64,000 nucleotides of DNA from an uncultured Verrucomicrobiota bacterium (GTDB lineage: Bacteria > Verrucomicrobiota > Verrucomicrobiia > Opitutales > Opitutaceae): assembly GCA_903898675.1 (NCBI GenBank), contig CAIUGM010000033.1:62001-126000 (forward strand), written 5' to 3'. The position numbers and the translations under genes were made by a program. Shown in pieces: positions 43,683 through 52,132 of this stretch (position 1 is its first letter; each line of letters begins with the position of its first letter). The notes beneath the pieces are model-generated. The model saw only the letters and a program-made list of their open reading frames with translations, was not told the DNA's origin and made no database searches.

Positions 43683-44504
43683 TCAGGTGGCCGGCAGCAT
43701 CGACGGGGTGGCGTCGACGGGCCGGGGGACAAGTAAAAGGACCAGCGCGAGGGGCGCGGCATAGCTGCCAAAGCGCTCGATGAGTTCCCAGATCGGGGCC
43801 CCGGCGACGAGAAAGAGGCTTTCCGTCGAGATTTTCCAAACGCAGATGGCGACAAACAAACCGGGGCGGGGCCGGAGCAGCACGAGGGCCGCGAGGAAAA
43901 ATTCGAAGGCGCCAATCGCCGGCACCAGCGCGGCCGGCTGGCTCGCGCCCAGCGCGGCGTAATGCCGGGCGAGGCCCGCCTTGTGGGCGATCAGGCCGAG
44001 GCCGCCGTGGCCGACCAGCAAGGCCGCCGTGGTCAGCCGCAAAATCCAGGTCAGCAGGGTCCGCTTCGCCGGCTCCAACCGGGGCCAACGGAAAGACAGG
44101 CGCGTGAAGAGCGGACCGTTGGTACCCACGACCGCGAGCAGCGCGAAGGGCACCCCGTAGTTGCCCGCCCGCTCGATCGCTTCCCAAACGGGTTCGCCGG
44201 AGAGCGGACGCAGCAACGCCGTCCAGGTCGCCCACAGCGCAGCCCAGATAAAAAGCGCCCGGCAGGGCCAGACCAGGGCAAGGACACCCATGATGATATC
44301 CATCGTCCCGACGATGGGCATCAGCCGCCAGGCCAGCGGCTCGCCGATCCCGCCGACGGCAAAATACGGCACCCAGGCCGCCTTGGTGATGATGCCAAAG
44401 GCGCCATGCCCGATGAAGCAGCCGGCCACCCCCGCCCTCAACACCCAGGGGAGGATGGGCCCGGCTGCCTCATCGGAGCTCTGAACTGCACCTTGCGTGA
44501 TCAT
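43683..44504 (-). CDS. Duplicated DoxX-like membrane protein
   Basis: A 273-residue inner-membrane protein made of two similar DoxX-like halves. The first half has FIGHGAFGIITKAA, GTMDIIMGVLALVWPCR and EAIERAGNYGVPFAL; the second has LVGHGGLGLIAHKAGLARHY, GAFEFFLAALVLLRPRP and ELIERFGSYAAPLALVLL. The repeat of GHGxxG ... ERxGxYxxPxAL is plain. About eight helices. DoxX proteins associate with quinone and redox complexes. It lies between a haloperoxidase and a secreted CRTAC1-like protein in one operon. Confidence 0.82.
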   Translation of the reverse strand: MITQGAVQSSDEAAGPILPWVLRAGVAGCFIGHGAFGIITKAAWVPYFAVGGIGEPLAWRLMPIVGTMDIIMGVLALVWPCRALFIWAALWATWTALLRPLSGEPVWEAIERAGNYGVPFALLAVVGTNGPLFTRLSFRWPRLEPAKRTLLTWILRLTTAALLVGHGGLGLIAHKAGLARHYAALGASQPAALVPAIGAFEFFLAALVLLRPRPGLFVAICVWKISTESLFLVAGAPIWELIERFGSYAAPLALVLLLVPRPVDATPSMLPAT

Positions 44505-44529
44505 ACCAGTGGATAACCGACTGGCTGAA

Positions 44530-45792
44530 TTACTTGAGCGGCAGCAAAGCGTTCTCGACCGTCCAGTCGGCGATCTTCACGCCGACCTTCTGGGCCTCGA
44601 GGTTATCGGACATCACGTGGATGCCGCCCCAGACCCGGCTCATGCCGGCTTCACGCTGCGCATCGGAAAGTTTCTTGTAGGTCCGGACCGCGCCCGGCAG
44701 GCCGTCGGACGTCGTGGTGAACTCGATGTCATCCGTGCCGAAGAAGTGCGCGAGGATCCGGGCGCCGGCCGCGGAAAACGTGCTGTGGCCCGACGTGTAG
44801 GAGGGGAACGGCGGCGAGGCGAGATTGGGAATGAAGTCGGGATTCACCTGCGCCGCCGGATTCACCTTCGGGTCGATTTCCCGGATGGCGGTTTCCGGGC
44901 GCCAGGTCCGGTAGAAGTACTTCGTCTCCCAGCAGGAGATGGCCCCGTCGGCCTCGGCGATGTTGAGCAAGGCAAACAGCCGGGCCGCGTCGGGCACGGA
45001 CAGTTTGTTGCGGCGGGCGAGGTCCTCGGCGATCATGTTCCAGTGGCCGGGCGGCGTGGAGGTGCCGAGATCGTCCATCCAGAACGGCGTGCTCAGGGTC
45101 TGGTATTCCGTGCGGTCGGCGCCATCGCGCGGACCCACCTTGTTCACGTAGGCGATCTCCTCGGCATATTCCTTCGAGTCGACCGCGTTCGGCGGCGGGG
45201 CGCGGAACTGTTCCGGCGCGGTCATCACAAACGGCGTGACCTTGCCCCAGAAGGGCAGCAGGGCTGGCCGGAAATTCGGCGCGGTTTCGCGCCACTTGCC
45301 CTGGTCGGAGCTGGCGTACTTGCCGGGGATGGGCTTGTCGAATCCGCTGGTGGCGCGCTTGGCCAGGACGGCCTCGGCGACGTGCTTGCCCCAGGCAAGG
45401 CCGTCGGTCTTCGCCTGGCCATCGGGAATCGACGCGATCGCATTGTCATAGGCGACCTTCAGGTTGTGCGGGTTGGCGGTCGGGCTCCAAAGGGCCGCCA
45501 TGACCGTGTAGGCCGCGCCGGCGACCGCGGCATCGAGGTCGGCGCCCGCCGGGGCGGGATCGTTGACCAGCCAGCCGTGGTGCGTGCGGGTGACACCGTT
45601 CACCGCGTCGAAGATCGCCACGTGGAAGGTCGCGAGAAACAGCGACGACATGGGCGGGGGATTGCGGGCCAGCCGCGTGGCATTCAGGGCCTGGCCATTC
45701 CAATAAAGAACCGAGTTGTCGGCGGCGCGGACGAGCGCGCAGGACAGCGCCAAGGCGACAAAGGCGGATACGATCAAGCGGGGAAGTTTCAT
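44530..45792 (-). CDS. Secreted vanadium-dependent haloperoxidase family protein
   Basis: A 420-residue exported protein of the vanadium haloperoxidase/PAP2 superfamily. The signal (PRLIVSAFVALALSCALVRA) is followed by an all-helical body with the three active-site motifs in order: KYFYRTWRP (K-x6-RP), SYTSGHSTFSA (the SGH motif) and SRVWGGIH (SR-x5-H). These coordinate vanadate in haloperoxidases or phosphate in the acid phosphatases, so either oxidation of halides by H2O2 or phosphatase activity is possible; length and context favour the haloperoxidase-like branch. First gene of a three-gene operon, downstream of a LytTR-type repeat pair. Confidence 0.88.
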   Translation of the reverse strand: MKLPRLIVSAFVALALSCALVRAADNSVLYWNGQALNATRLARNPPPMSSLFLATFHVAIFDAVNGVTRTHHGWLVNDPAPAGADLDAAVAGAAYTVMAALWSPTANPHNLKVAYDNAIASIPDGQAKTDGLAWGKHVAEAVLAKRATSGFDKPIPGKYASSDQGKWRETAPNFRPALLPFWGKVTPFVMTAPEQFRAPPPNAVDSKEYAEEIAYVNKVGPRDGADRTEYQTLSTPFWMDDLGTSTPPGHWNMIAEDLARRNKLSVPDAARLFALLNIAEADGAISCWETKYFYRTWRPETAIREIDPKVNPAAQVNPDFIPNLASPPFPSYTSGHSTFSAAGARILAHFFGTDDIEFTTTSDGLPGAVRTYKKLSDAQREAGMSRVWGGIHVMSDNLEAQKVGVKIADWTVENALLPLK

Positions 45793-45892
45793 GGGCGTGG
45801 GATAAAACTCGGGCAGGCCTCAGGGGTAGGGCCTCAGGGGTGGGTGGGGTGCGGCCGGAAAAAGGCAGTTTTAGCCCGGCAGGAAAAGGCTT

Positions 45893-45926
45893 CTGGGGCG
45901 AATTGCCCCCAAGCTGGGGCGAATTG
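45893..45926 (-). promoter_or_regulatory. LytTR-type direct repeat pair, site A
   Basis: On the minus strand two identical 13-bp copies of CAATTCGCCCCAG separated by 8 bp (21-bp period), ending 100 bp upstream of the haloperoxidase ATG at 45792. The pair lies 14 bp beyond the FKBP stop codon. Closer to the start there is also a 15-bp tandem repeat (GCCTCAGGGGTrGG, about 45818-45845). Confidence 0.75.
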
Positions 45927-45939
45927 ACTGGAGTCCCCC

Positions 45940-46689
45940 TTATGGCGGCGGGGCGCCGACCACTTCATGCAAGGTAACCCAGAAAACCAGGGGCGTACCC
46001 CGGTCCACCCCATCCGGCCATTCACCCTCACCAAAGGAGAGCGCCGGCGGCAGCACAAAGACGGCGCTGGCATCGACCGTCATCATTTGCAGGCCCTCCA
46101 TGAATCCAGGCAGGAGATCGACCATCTTCAGCGGCGCCCTTTCGGACGAAAGTTGCGGCAGCTTGGTCGTGCTGTCGGCCGCCGTCGCGATACAGGTCAC
46201 CACAATCGTGTCACCGGGGCGCGGCCTGATTCCGCCACGGCCCGGGTTGATCCGATAGCCGAGACCGCTGGAGGTTTGCTGCAACCGGAGCCGTTTGCGC
46301 ATTTCCTTCATATAGGCCTCCAGCCGGCCGGGCTGGGCATAGACCAACGCGGCCGCCTGCTTCTCCCGCGCGACGATCTCCCTCACCCTCCGGCCCATCT
46401 CGGCACTGACCATGCGCGCCCGGTCGTCGAACGAATAAGCCTTGCCCCGGAACGCGGCGCGCACGCCCTCGATGAACGCCGCGATCTGCGCCTCGTCCCA
46501 TCCCAATTCCGGCAGGTGGCTGCTCTCGGCAAAGGATGATCCGATGGCGGCAAACGACTCGGGCGGATAGGTCACGGCCGCCGGCGGGGCCGCGGAGGCA
46601 TCCGCCGGCCCGGGTTCAGCGGCCTGAGCGGGGCGAGCGAACGACCCGATCGCGAAAACGATCACACCAAGGACGCGGAATGTTTTCAT
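45940..46689 (-). CDS. Exported FKBP-type peptidyl-prolyl isomerase
   Basis: A 249-residue exported prolyl isomerase. ATG 46689 gives a signal (KTFRVLGVIVFAIGSFARPAQA). Residues about 45-150 form the helical FKBP N-terminal domain (FIEGVRAAFRGKAYSFDD). The FKBP domain follows: SGLGYRINPGRGGIRPRPGDTIVV and LPGFMEGLQMM, then FVLPPALSFGEG and TPLVFWVTLHEVV. Several canonical active-site positions are altered (the expected YGxxG appears as FGEG), so activity may be weak. It lies 25 bp after the CRTAC1-like gene on the same strand and could fold that exported partner. Confidence 0.82.
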   Translation of the reverse strand: MKTFRVLGVIVFAIGSFARPAQAAEPGPADASAAPPAAVTYPPESFAAIGSSFAESSHLPELGWDEAQIAAFIEGVRAAFRGKAYSFDDRARMVSAEMGRRVREIVAREKQAAALVYAQPGRLEAYMKEMRKRLRLQQTSSGLGYRINPGRGGIRPRPGDTIVVTCIATAADSTTKLPQLSSERAPLKMVDLLPGFMEGLQMMTVDASAVFVLPPALSFGEGEWPDGVDRGTPLVFWVTLHEVVGAPPP

Positions 46690-46714
46690 GTTTCCAAAGG
46701 GACCGGGTGCCCGG

Positions 46715-49108
46715 TCAGGCCGGCCACGCGAAGCTCTTGAGCGGGACCGGCACTGGCGCACCCAGGTCTTCCCGCACATGATAGAGCTGGTTGATCTTCA
46801 ATCCCGTCAGGATCTGCGTGCGGCCGCTCGCCGGCCAGAAAACCTCGACGCGGGTGATGACCTGCGCCGGGCCGAGGCCGATTTCCTGGCGCAGCGTGGA
46901 GGAGCCGAAACTCCCGCCGGTGCCCACGATGCGGTGGATCGCACGCTCCCCGGTGCCGGTTGGCACGACCACCTTGACCCGCGCGCCGACGGCCGAGCGG
47001 TTGGTTCTGACGCCCTCCAGCTTCAGCTTGAGCCAGTTGTTGCCGTGGCCGGGATTGGCGAAGAGCTGGCTGTGGGCGGTGTCCGTCTCGACCGCGCCAC
47101 CGACCACCGAGTAGATATCCTGCGTACCGCTGTTGTTGATGTCGCCAAAGGCAATGGCGTGGCCCTTCTGCAACTGGCCGAAACCGCCGGAGGCCGTCAC
47201 CTCCTGAAAGCGCCGGCCGCCGTCGTTGCGGAACATGCGGTTGGGGATCAGGACGTCGAGGCCCGGGCTGCCCGTGCCGGCGTAGAAATCGAGCCAGCCG
47301 TCGTTGTCGAGGTCGCCAAAGTTCGCCCCCATCGTCTGCAGCAGCTTGTCCAGACCGCATTCCTGCGTGACGTCGGTGAACGTGCCGTCGCCATTGTTGC
47401 GGTAAAGCTTCGGGCGCTGGCCGCCGGACGGACGGCCGAGGAAATCCGCGGCGATGTCGCCAACGTCTTGGATCCCGTAACCGTGCAGGAGGATGTCCGG
47501 CCAGCCGTCGTTGTCGTAGTCCCAGAACCAGCACGCAAAGCTGCTCGGCGGATCGGTCACGCCGGCCGCCTCGGCCACGTCGGTGAAGCGCCAGAGGGCG
47601 CGCGCGGACGGGTCGGGCCCCACGGGCCCGTCGTTGCGAAGCAGGAGCTTCGGCCCCTCCAGCCGCGACAGCAGGAGATCCGGCCGGCCGTCGTTGTTGA
47701 AATCTGCGCTCGCCACCCCCTTGAAGAAACCCACGAAATCCACGCCGTGCTCGGCCGCGCACTCGGTGAAGGTTCCGTTGCCGTTGTTCCGGAAGAGCTC
47801 GCAGGGGTTTTCCTCCCGGCCCTGGGATTCGTTCGCGATGAAGAGGTCGAGCCAGCCGTCGTTGTTGTAGTCGAACCAGACAGCCGAGTTGGTCGGGCGG
47901 AAGCGGAGGAGACCGGCTTCCTCCGTCACATCGGTGAAGGTGAAATCGCCGTTGTTGCGCAGCAACGAGCACGGGTAATGGCCCTCGGTCCCGAGCCACG
48001 CGCCGCGCAGCACCAGCACATCCATCAGGCCGTCGTTGTTGTAGTCGCAATGGATCAGGTTGAGCCCGCCGGTGAGGCCAAGGAGGCCGGCCTCCTCGGT
48101 GCGCTCCGTGAAGGTGCCGTCGCCGTTGTTGCGGAAGAGCCGCAGCTGGCTGTTCAGGCCCCACGCCGAAACCATCACGTCGAGGAACCCGTCGTTGTCG
48201 AAGTCCTCCAGCACGACGCCGCCGGCGAGGCCCTCGACGTCGAGCCCGACCCGGCCGGACACATCGGGGAAGTGCTTGATGTCGTATTCGGCCGCAAAGA
48301 GCTGCGGGTCGATCAGCCAGTGCGGCGGCACCGCGCCGGGGTATTCGCCCAGGGTCATGTACGCAATGTTCAGCAGCCAGCGCGCGCGCAGCTCGCCCGG
48401 GTATTTTTGCAGGAGTTCGGTCAGGACCTTGACGGCGCCGCGGGCGCCGCGCGGCCGTTGGTGCACGCCGCCGCCCCGGATCGGGAACAGACAGGAGTCC
48501 GCGTTGTGTCCGTCGAGGCAGTTTTCCATCTCGCCGATCCGCAGCCAGCAGATGGCCTGGAATTCCAGCCAGTCCGGCTCGCGCCGGTTTTCCGGCGGCA
48601 CGTGGCCCGCGTCCATCATCCGCTGGATGGCCTCGTTTTCCCGGAGCGCGCCCTCGGGATCGCCGGCGGACAGGAGCTGCCAGGCCAGCCGCATCCGCAG
48701 GGTGAAGCGCTGCATGGGATCGGTGATTTTCGCCTCTTGGGCGCGCAGGAGCGCCGCCTGTTCCGCGCTGCGGAAGGGATTGCGCAGCGGGTCGGCGTCG
48801 CGCGTGATTTTTTGCAGGAGCGCGACCATGCGGCGCGTGCTCGCCGGCTGGCGGAGCGCGGCCGCCGCGGATCGGGCCGCCTGCTCCGGGGTGGGCACCG
48901 CGCCCGGGGCGCAGAATTCCGGCGTCCTGGCCGGCGCCCCTACCAAGTGCGCCGGCCAGGCCAGGCCCAGGCCGAGCGCCCCGCCCATCGAGCGGATGAA
49001 CGCCCGCCGGTCGAAAGCATTGGCGGCCGCGGTGGACGGCGGCGGACCCGCGCGGGCGGCGGCGGGGCGCGAAAAAGCCGGGAGCCGGGCGTGGTCGGGA
49101 AGCGGCAT
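46715..49108 (-). CDS. Tat-exported TPR/FG-GAP/ASPIC-UnbV protein (CRTAC1-like)
   Basis: A 797-residue exported protein. A twin-arginine signal (FDRRAFIRSMGGALGLGLA) is preceded by about 33 residues. Residues 70-255 are helical and TPR-like (LRMRLAWQLLSAGDPEGAL; WLLNIAYMTLGEYPG). From about 290 on are FG-GAP repeats (DFDNDGFLDVM, DYNNDGWLDLF, RNNGDGTFTE) and the C-terminal ASPIC/UnbV domain (GTGGSFGSSTLRQEIGLG; VEVFWPASGRTQ). The first of a pair with the FKBP gene. Being Tat-exported while its relatives use Sec suggests it folds before export. Confidence 0.88.
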   Translation of the reverse strand: MPLPDHARLPAFSRPAAARAGPPPSTAAANAFDRRAFIRSMGGALGLGLAWPAHLVGAPARTPEFCAPGAVPTPEQAARSAAAALRQPASTRRMVALLQKITRDADPLRNPFRSAEQAALLRAQEAKITDPMQRFTLRMRLAWQLLSAGDPEGALRENEAIQRMMDAGHVPPENRREPDWLEFQAICWLRIGEMENCLDGHNADSCLFPIRGGGVHQRPRGARGAVKVLTELLQKYPGELRARWLLNIAYMTLGEYPGAVPPHWLIDPQLFAAEYDIKHFPDVSGRVGLDVEGLAGGVVLEDFDNDGFLDVMVSAWGLNSQLRLFRNNGDGTFTERTEEAGLLGLTGGLNLIHCDYNNDGLMDVLVLRGAWLGTEGHYPCSLLRNNGDFTFTDVTEEAGLLRFRPTNSAVWFDYNNDGWLDLFIANESQGREENPCELFRNNGNGTFTECAAEHGVDFVGFFKGVASADFNNDGRPDLLLSRLEGPKLLLRNDGPVGPDPSARALWRFTDVAEAAGVTDPPSSFACWFWDYDNDGWPDILLHGYGIQDVGDIAADFLGRPSGGQRPKLYRNNGDGTFTDVTQECGLDKLLQTMGANFGDLDNDGWLDFYAGTGSPGLDVLIPNRMFRNDGGRRFQEVTASGGFGQLQKGHAIAFGDINNSGTQDIYSVVGGAVETDTAHSQLFANPGHGNNWLKLKLEGVRTNRSAVGARVKVVVPTGTGERAIHRIVGTGGSFGSSTLRQEIGLGPAQVITRVEVFWPASGRTQILTGLKINQLYHVREDLGAPVPVPLKSFAWPA

Positions 49109-49234
49109 TGCCCGGCATGGCTAGCCGGAGTGGCGGCGGAGGGAATTACTCCGGGACTAAACGCCGCAAATTCGTGGTGGCGCGCGGCCGGCCGGGGGCG
49201 AACCCGGCCCGGAGGATGCGCGGAAATTTTCCCG

Positions 49235-49995
49235 TCAGCCCGGGGAAAGTTTCTCCAGCCAGCCGTGCCGTTGCCGGCTCAGGGGCAGCCGGGTCCCGTT
49301 CTCCAGCACAACCACGTAGTCGCCATCGCCTGCCAGCTGGAGTTCCTTCACCCGGTCGATCCGCACCACGGCCGACCGGTTTACCCGGGCGAACTCCACC
49401 GAGCCGAGTCGCAGTTCCAGGCCGGAAAGGGTTTCCCGCAACACCAAGCTCCGGGCATCGGCCAGATGCAAAATCGAATGATTGTTCGCCGCCTCCACCC
49501 AGACGATCTCGGCCGGGCGGAGAAACACGAGGCAACCACCGGACTTGACCGTGAGCCGCTCCGGTCTTCGCTCCGGGACCCCGGCCAGCCGGCTTTCCAC
49601 GCGCGCCCGCAGGTCCTCCTCGCGCTGCGCGCGGATGTAGTCGGTGGCACGGCTCAGCGCGAGGCGAAGCCGGGCCTGGTCGAAGGGTTTCAGCAGGTAA
49701 TCGACGGCGTGCGCGCCGAAGGCGTCCAGGGCAAACCGGGGATGGGCGGTGACAAAAATAATGGCGGGGCGCCGGCCCGCGGGCAGGCCCGCCACCACCT
49801 GCAGGCCATCACCGCGGGCATCTGGACATCGAGCAGCACCACGTCCATTTGTCCCTGACGGATCACCGCAAGGGCGTCCGAACCCGTCGAACATTCGCCG
49901 GAAATCTCGAAGCCGGTTTCTTCCTGGAGGAAACTGCGAAGGCGGTTCCGCGCGAGAGGCTCATCATCTACAATCAGGAGGCGCAGTTTCGTCAT
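49235..49995 (-). pseudogene. LytTR response regulator 1, frameshifted
   Basis: A LytR/AlgR-type response regulator in two frames. From ATG 49995 the receiver begins TKLRLLIVDDEPLARNRL and runs to VVLLDVQMP with the phospho-Asp. At the CCC run (plus-strand GGG 49816-49818) the frame changes; the other frame continues GDGLQVVAGLPAG, AVDYLLKPFDQ and then a full LytTR DNA-binding domain (RLTVKSGGCLVFLRPAEI, FARVNRSAVV) to 49235. Adding one C restores the gene. It is a close paralog of the intact regulator at 50198. Either an assembly error or a recent loss. Confidence 0.85.
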
Positions 49996-50006
49996 GTGCT
50001 TGCGGC

Positions 50007-50077
50007 GATTTGCCAGGATGGAGGCAAATCCCCCTAAAAAAACCCGGCCCCGGAGAGTGCCATCACCCGCCGGGGCC
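50007..50077 (-). promoter_or_regulatory. Structured 5' leader of LytTR regulator 1 (two hairpins and T7)
   Basis: On the minus strand, a stem GGCCCCGG/CCGGGGCC (50046-50053 with 50070-50077) is followed by GGG and seven T (plus-strand A 50036-50042), like a terminator, and then a perfect 8-bp hairpin GATTTGCC/GGCAAATC (50007-50014 with 50023-50030) ending 11 bp before the ATG at 49995. This could be the terminator of the upstream regulator gene or an attenuator of this one. Confidence 0.5.
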
Positions 50078-50133
50078 AAACCCTAAAAGACTGGGGAAAA
50101 GATAAGGCGGTCCCGCGGCCGAGGTAAACTCTT

Positions 50134-50167
50134 CTGGGGCCAGTTGCCCCTCCTTTGGGACGAGTTG
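50134..50167 (-). promoter_or_regulatory. LytTR-type direct repeat pair, site B
   Basis: On the minus strand CAACTCGTCCCAA, 8 bp, CAACTGGCCCCAG, with a 21-bp period, ending 138 bp upstream of LytTR regulator 1 (ATG 49995) and 30 bp downstream of the stop of LytTR regulator 2. This suggests that one of the regulators controls regulator 1. Confidence 0.65.
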
Positions 50168-50197
50168 CCGGGACCCCGGCGACGCCCCGGGCGCGGT

Positions 50198-50971
50198 TCA
50201 GTCCGCCTTGCCGCTGGCGAATTCGTCCAGTTTGCCGCGCAAGTTACGGCTCAGCGGCAACTTGGTGCCGTCGCGCAACAGCACGATATAATCGCCGTGC
50301 AGGGCCGGCTGCAGTTCCTTGATCTGGTCGCGATGCACGATCGCCGAGCGGTTCACCCGCGCAAAACTGGCCGCGCCGAGCCGAGCCTCCAGCGCCGCCA
50401 TCGTCTCGCGCAACATCAACCGGCCGGTCACCAGGTGCAGGACCGCGTAATTGTCCGCCGCCTCCACCCACACGATTTCATCCGACTTGAGGAAGACGAG
50501 CCGGCCGTCGGTCTTCACCGTCAGGCGCTCGTTCTTGCTGGCGGGCGGCGGGGCCTCGGCCAGCAGGCCCTCCAGCTTCTGGCCCAGGTCGCCGGCGCGC
50601 CGCACGCGCACGTGGGCCTGCGCCCGCTGGATCGCCGTCTGGAGCCGCTCCCGGTCAAAGGGCTTCAGCAGGTAATCGAGCGCCTGCACCTTGAACGCAT
50701 CGAGCGCGAACTCCTCGTGCGCCGTGGCAAAGACGATGGCGGGCCGGTTTTCCAGCGGCAGCTCGGCCAGCACCTCGAGCCCGTCGCAGCCGGGCATCTG
50801 CATGTCGAGGAAGACCAGGTCGAGCGCCGTGTTCCGGATCAGGGCGATCGCCTCCGTGCCGCTGCCGCATTCCGCGACGATCTCCACCGCCGGCTCGGTG
50901 CGCAGCAGGCTGCGCAGCCGCTCCCGGGCCAGGGGTTCGTCATCAACGAGCAGTACGCGGAGCTTGGTCAT
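50198..50971 (-). CDS. LytTR family response regulator 2
   Basis: A 257-residue DNA-binding response regulator. The receiver (VLLVDDEPLARERLRSLL) has phospho-Asp in LVFLDMQMPGCDG, the switch Thr/Ser region FATAHEE and Lys in YLLKPFD. A linker of about 35 residues precedes the LytTR domain (ERLTVKTDGRLVFLKSDEIVWVEA to FARVNRSAIVHRDQIKEL). It is co-directional with the LytS-type kinase, whose stop is 3 bp upstream, so the pair is a classic two-component operon. The four 21-bp direct repeat pairs nearby are plausible targets. Confidence 0.93.
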   Translation of the reverse strand: MTKLRVLLVDDEPLARERLRSLLRTEPAVEIVAECGSGTEAIALIRNTALDLVFLDMQMPGCDGLEVLAELPLENRPAIVFATAHEEFALDAFKVQALDYLLKPFDRERLQTAIQRAQAHVRVRRAGDLGQKLEGLLAEAPPPASKNERLTVKTDGRLVFLKSDEIVWVEAADNYAVLHLVTGRLMLRETMAALEARLGAASFARVNRSAIVHRDQIKELQPALHGDYIVLLRDGTKLPLSRNLRGKLDEFASGKAD

Positions 50972-50974
50972 GGG

Positions 50975-52060
50975 TCAGTCGGCCGGCAGGGTTACGCGCA
51001 CGATTAGCCCGCCATCGGGATGGTTGGCCAGCTCGAAGCGATGCCGGTCGCCATAAAGTTCGCGCAGCCGCGCCCGGGTGTTGCCGAGGCCGATGCCCTC
51101 GCGGGTGAACCCGCCCGGCGGCTGGCCGGCGCCGTTGTCGCGCACGGTCAGCTCGACAAAACCCGGGAGGGCCCGGGCGGTCAGCACGAGGCGGCCGGGC
51201 CGCGCCTGCCGCTCGATCCCGTGACGGATGGCGTTTTCCACCAGCGGCTGCAGCAGGAGGCTGGGCACCTCGGCGTCGAGCACCGCCGGGTCGAGGTCGA
51301 ACTCCACCGCGAGCCGGTCGCGAAACCGGATGCGCTCGATCTCCAGGTATTTCTCGATGAACGCGATCTCCTCGCGCAGCGGCGTGCGCGGCTGGCCCGG
51401 ATGGCTCATTGTGATCCGCAGCAGCTCGCCGAGGCGCACCAGCATGCGGTCGGCCGCCTCCACGTCGCTGTGCATGAGCGAGGCGATGCCGTTGAGGGTG
51501 TTGAACAGGAAGTGCGGCTTCAGCTGGCGGAGCAGCGCCTGCAGCCGCGCCTCGGTCAGGTGCTTCTCCAGCTCGAGCGTGTGCACCGTGCGCTCATGGT
51601 ACTTGCGGTAGTAGTCGATCGCATGGCTGACGGAAATGATCACGCCGTAGATCAGCAGGTTGAAGGGAAAGGTCTTCACCAGCAGCGGCCGGAAAATCTC
51701 GGGGAACGTCACCGGCTCGTCGATCAGCAGGCTGTGCACCTGGCCGACCGCCGCGCGTAGGCCCACGTAGACGAGGGAAAAAAACAGCGCGGCGAGCAGG
51801 TGGATGCCGGCCGTGCGCCACGGCGTGGCGCCCTCGGGCGGATACCGCCGCGCCAGCCACAGGATCGGCACGGAGAGCACCGCCCACACATACCAGTCCG
51901 CGAGCGAATAGCTGATGGCCTGGCCCCACGTCACCGACCGGCCGAGCAGCGTGCTCGAGAGGTAGAACTGGCTGGCGAACGCGAGCCCGACCAGCGTCCA
52001 GAACGCGGCAATGCCCGTGAGGCGGAGCAACGAGCGGGAAAGCGGGCGGGCAACGGACAT
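50975..52060 (-). CDS. LytS/YpdA-type sensor histidine kinase (His_kinase family)
   Basis: A 361-residue inner-membrane sensor kinase. Four hydrophobic segments lie in the first 180 residues (for example LLRLTGIAAFWTLVGLAF and LLIYGVIISVSHAIDYY). The phospho-accepting His is in LKPHFLFNTLNGIASL, the His_kinase (PF06580) motif, and the ATPase domain has LLLQPLVENAIRHGIE and VRDNGAGQP with GIGLGNTRARL. There is no separate sensor domain, so the membrane region likely senses the signal. Divergent from the CRTAC1-like gene at 52133 and 3 bp upstream of LytTR regulator 2. A 6-bp palindrome (CGCAAA/TTTGCG, 52063-52078) lies between the divergent starts. Confidence 0.92.
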   Translation of the reverse strand: MSVARPLSRSLLRLTGIAAFWTLVGLAFASQFYLSSTLLGRSVTWGQAISYSLADWYVWAVLSVPILWLARRYPPEGATPWRTAGIHLLAALFFSLVYVGLRAAVGQVHSLLIDEPVTFPEIFRPLLVKTFPFNLLIYGVIISVSHAIDYYRKYHERTVHTLELEKHLTEARLQALLRQLKPHFLFNTLNGIASLMHSDVEAADRMLVRLGELLRITMSHPGQPRTPLREEIAFIEKYLEIERIRFRDRLAVEFDLDPAVLDAEVPSLLLQPLVENAIRHGIERQARPGRLVLTARALPGFVELTVRDNGAGQPPGGFTREGIGLGNTRARLRELYGDRHRFELANHPDGGLIVRVTLPAD

Positions 52061-52132
52061 CGCGCAAAATGATTTGCGATGTATGTAGGATGGACAAGCA
52101 ATACGTGTCGACGCCCCTTTCGGGGTTTCACG

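Noticed and set aside
49192-49204. A further GGGTTCGCCCCCG-like half-site upstream of the Tat-exported CRTAC1-like gene
   Set aside because: No second copy at 21 bp on either side, so it does not meet the rule shared by the four accepted sites.
46688-49858. Long frames antisense to the CRTAC1-like genes (also 40680-43622 and 22857-24995)
   Set aside because: Antisense to well-supported genes with many motifs; the repeats of FG-GAP codons keep the opposite frames open.
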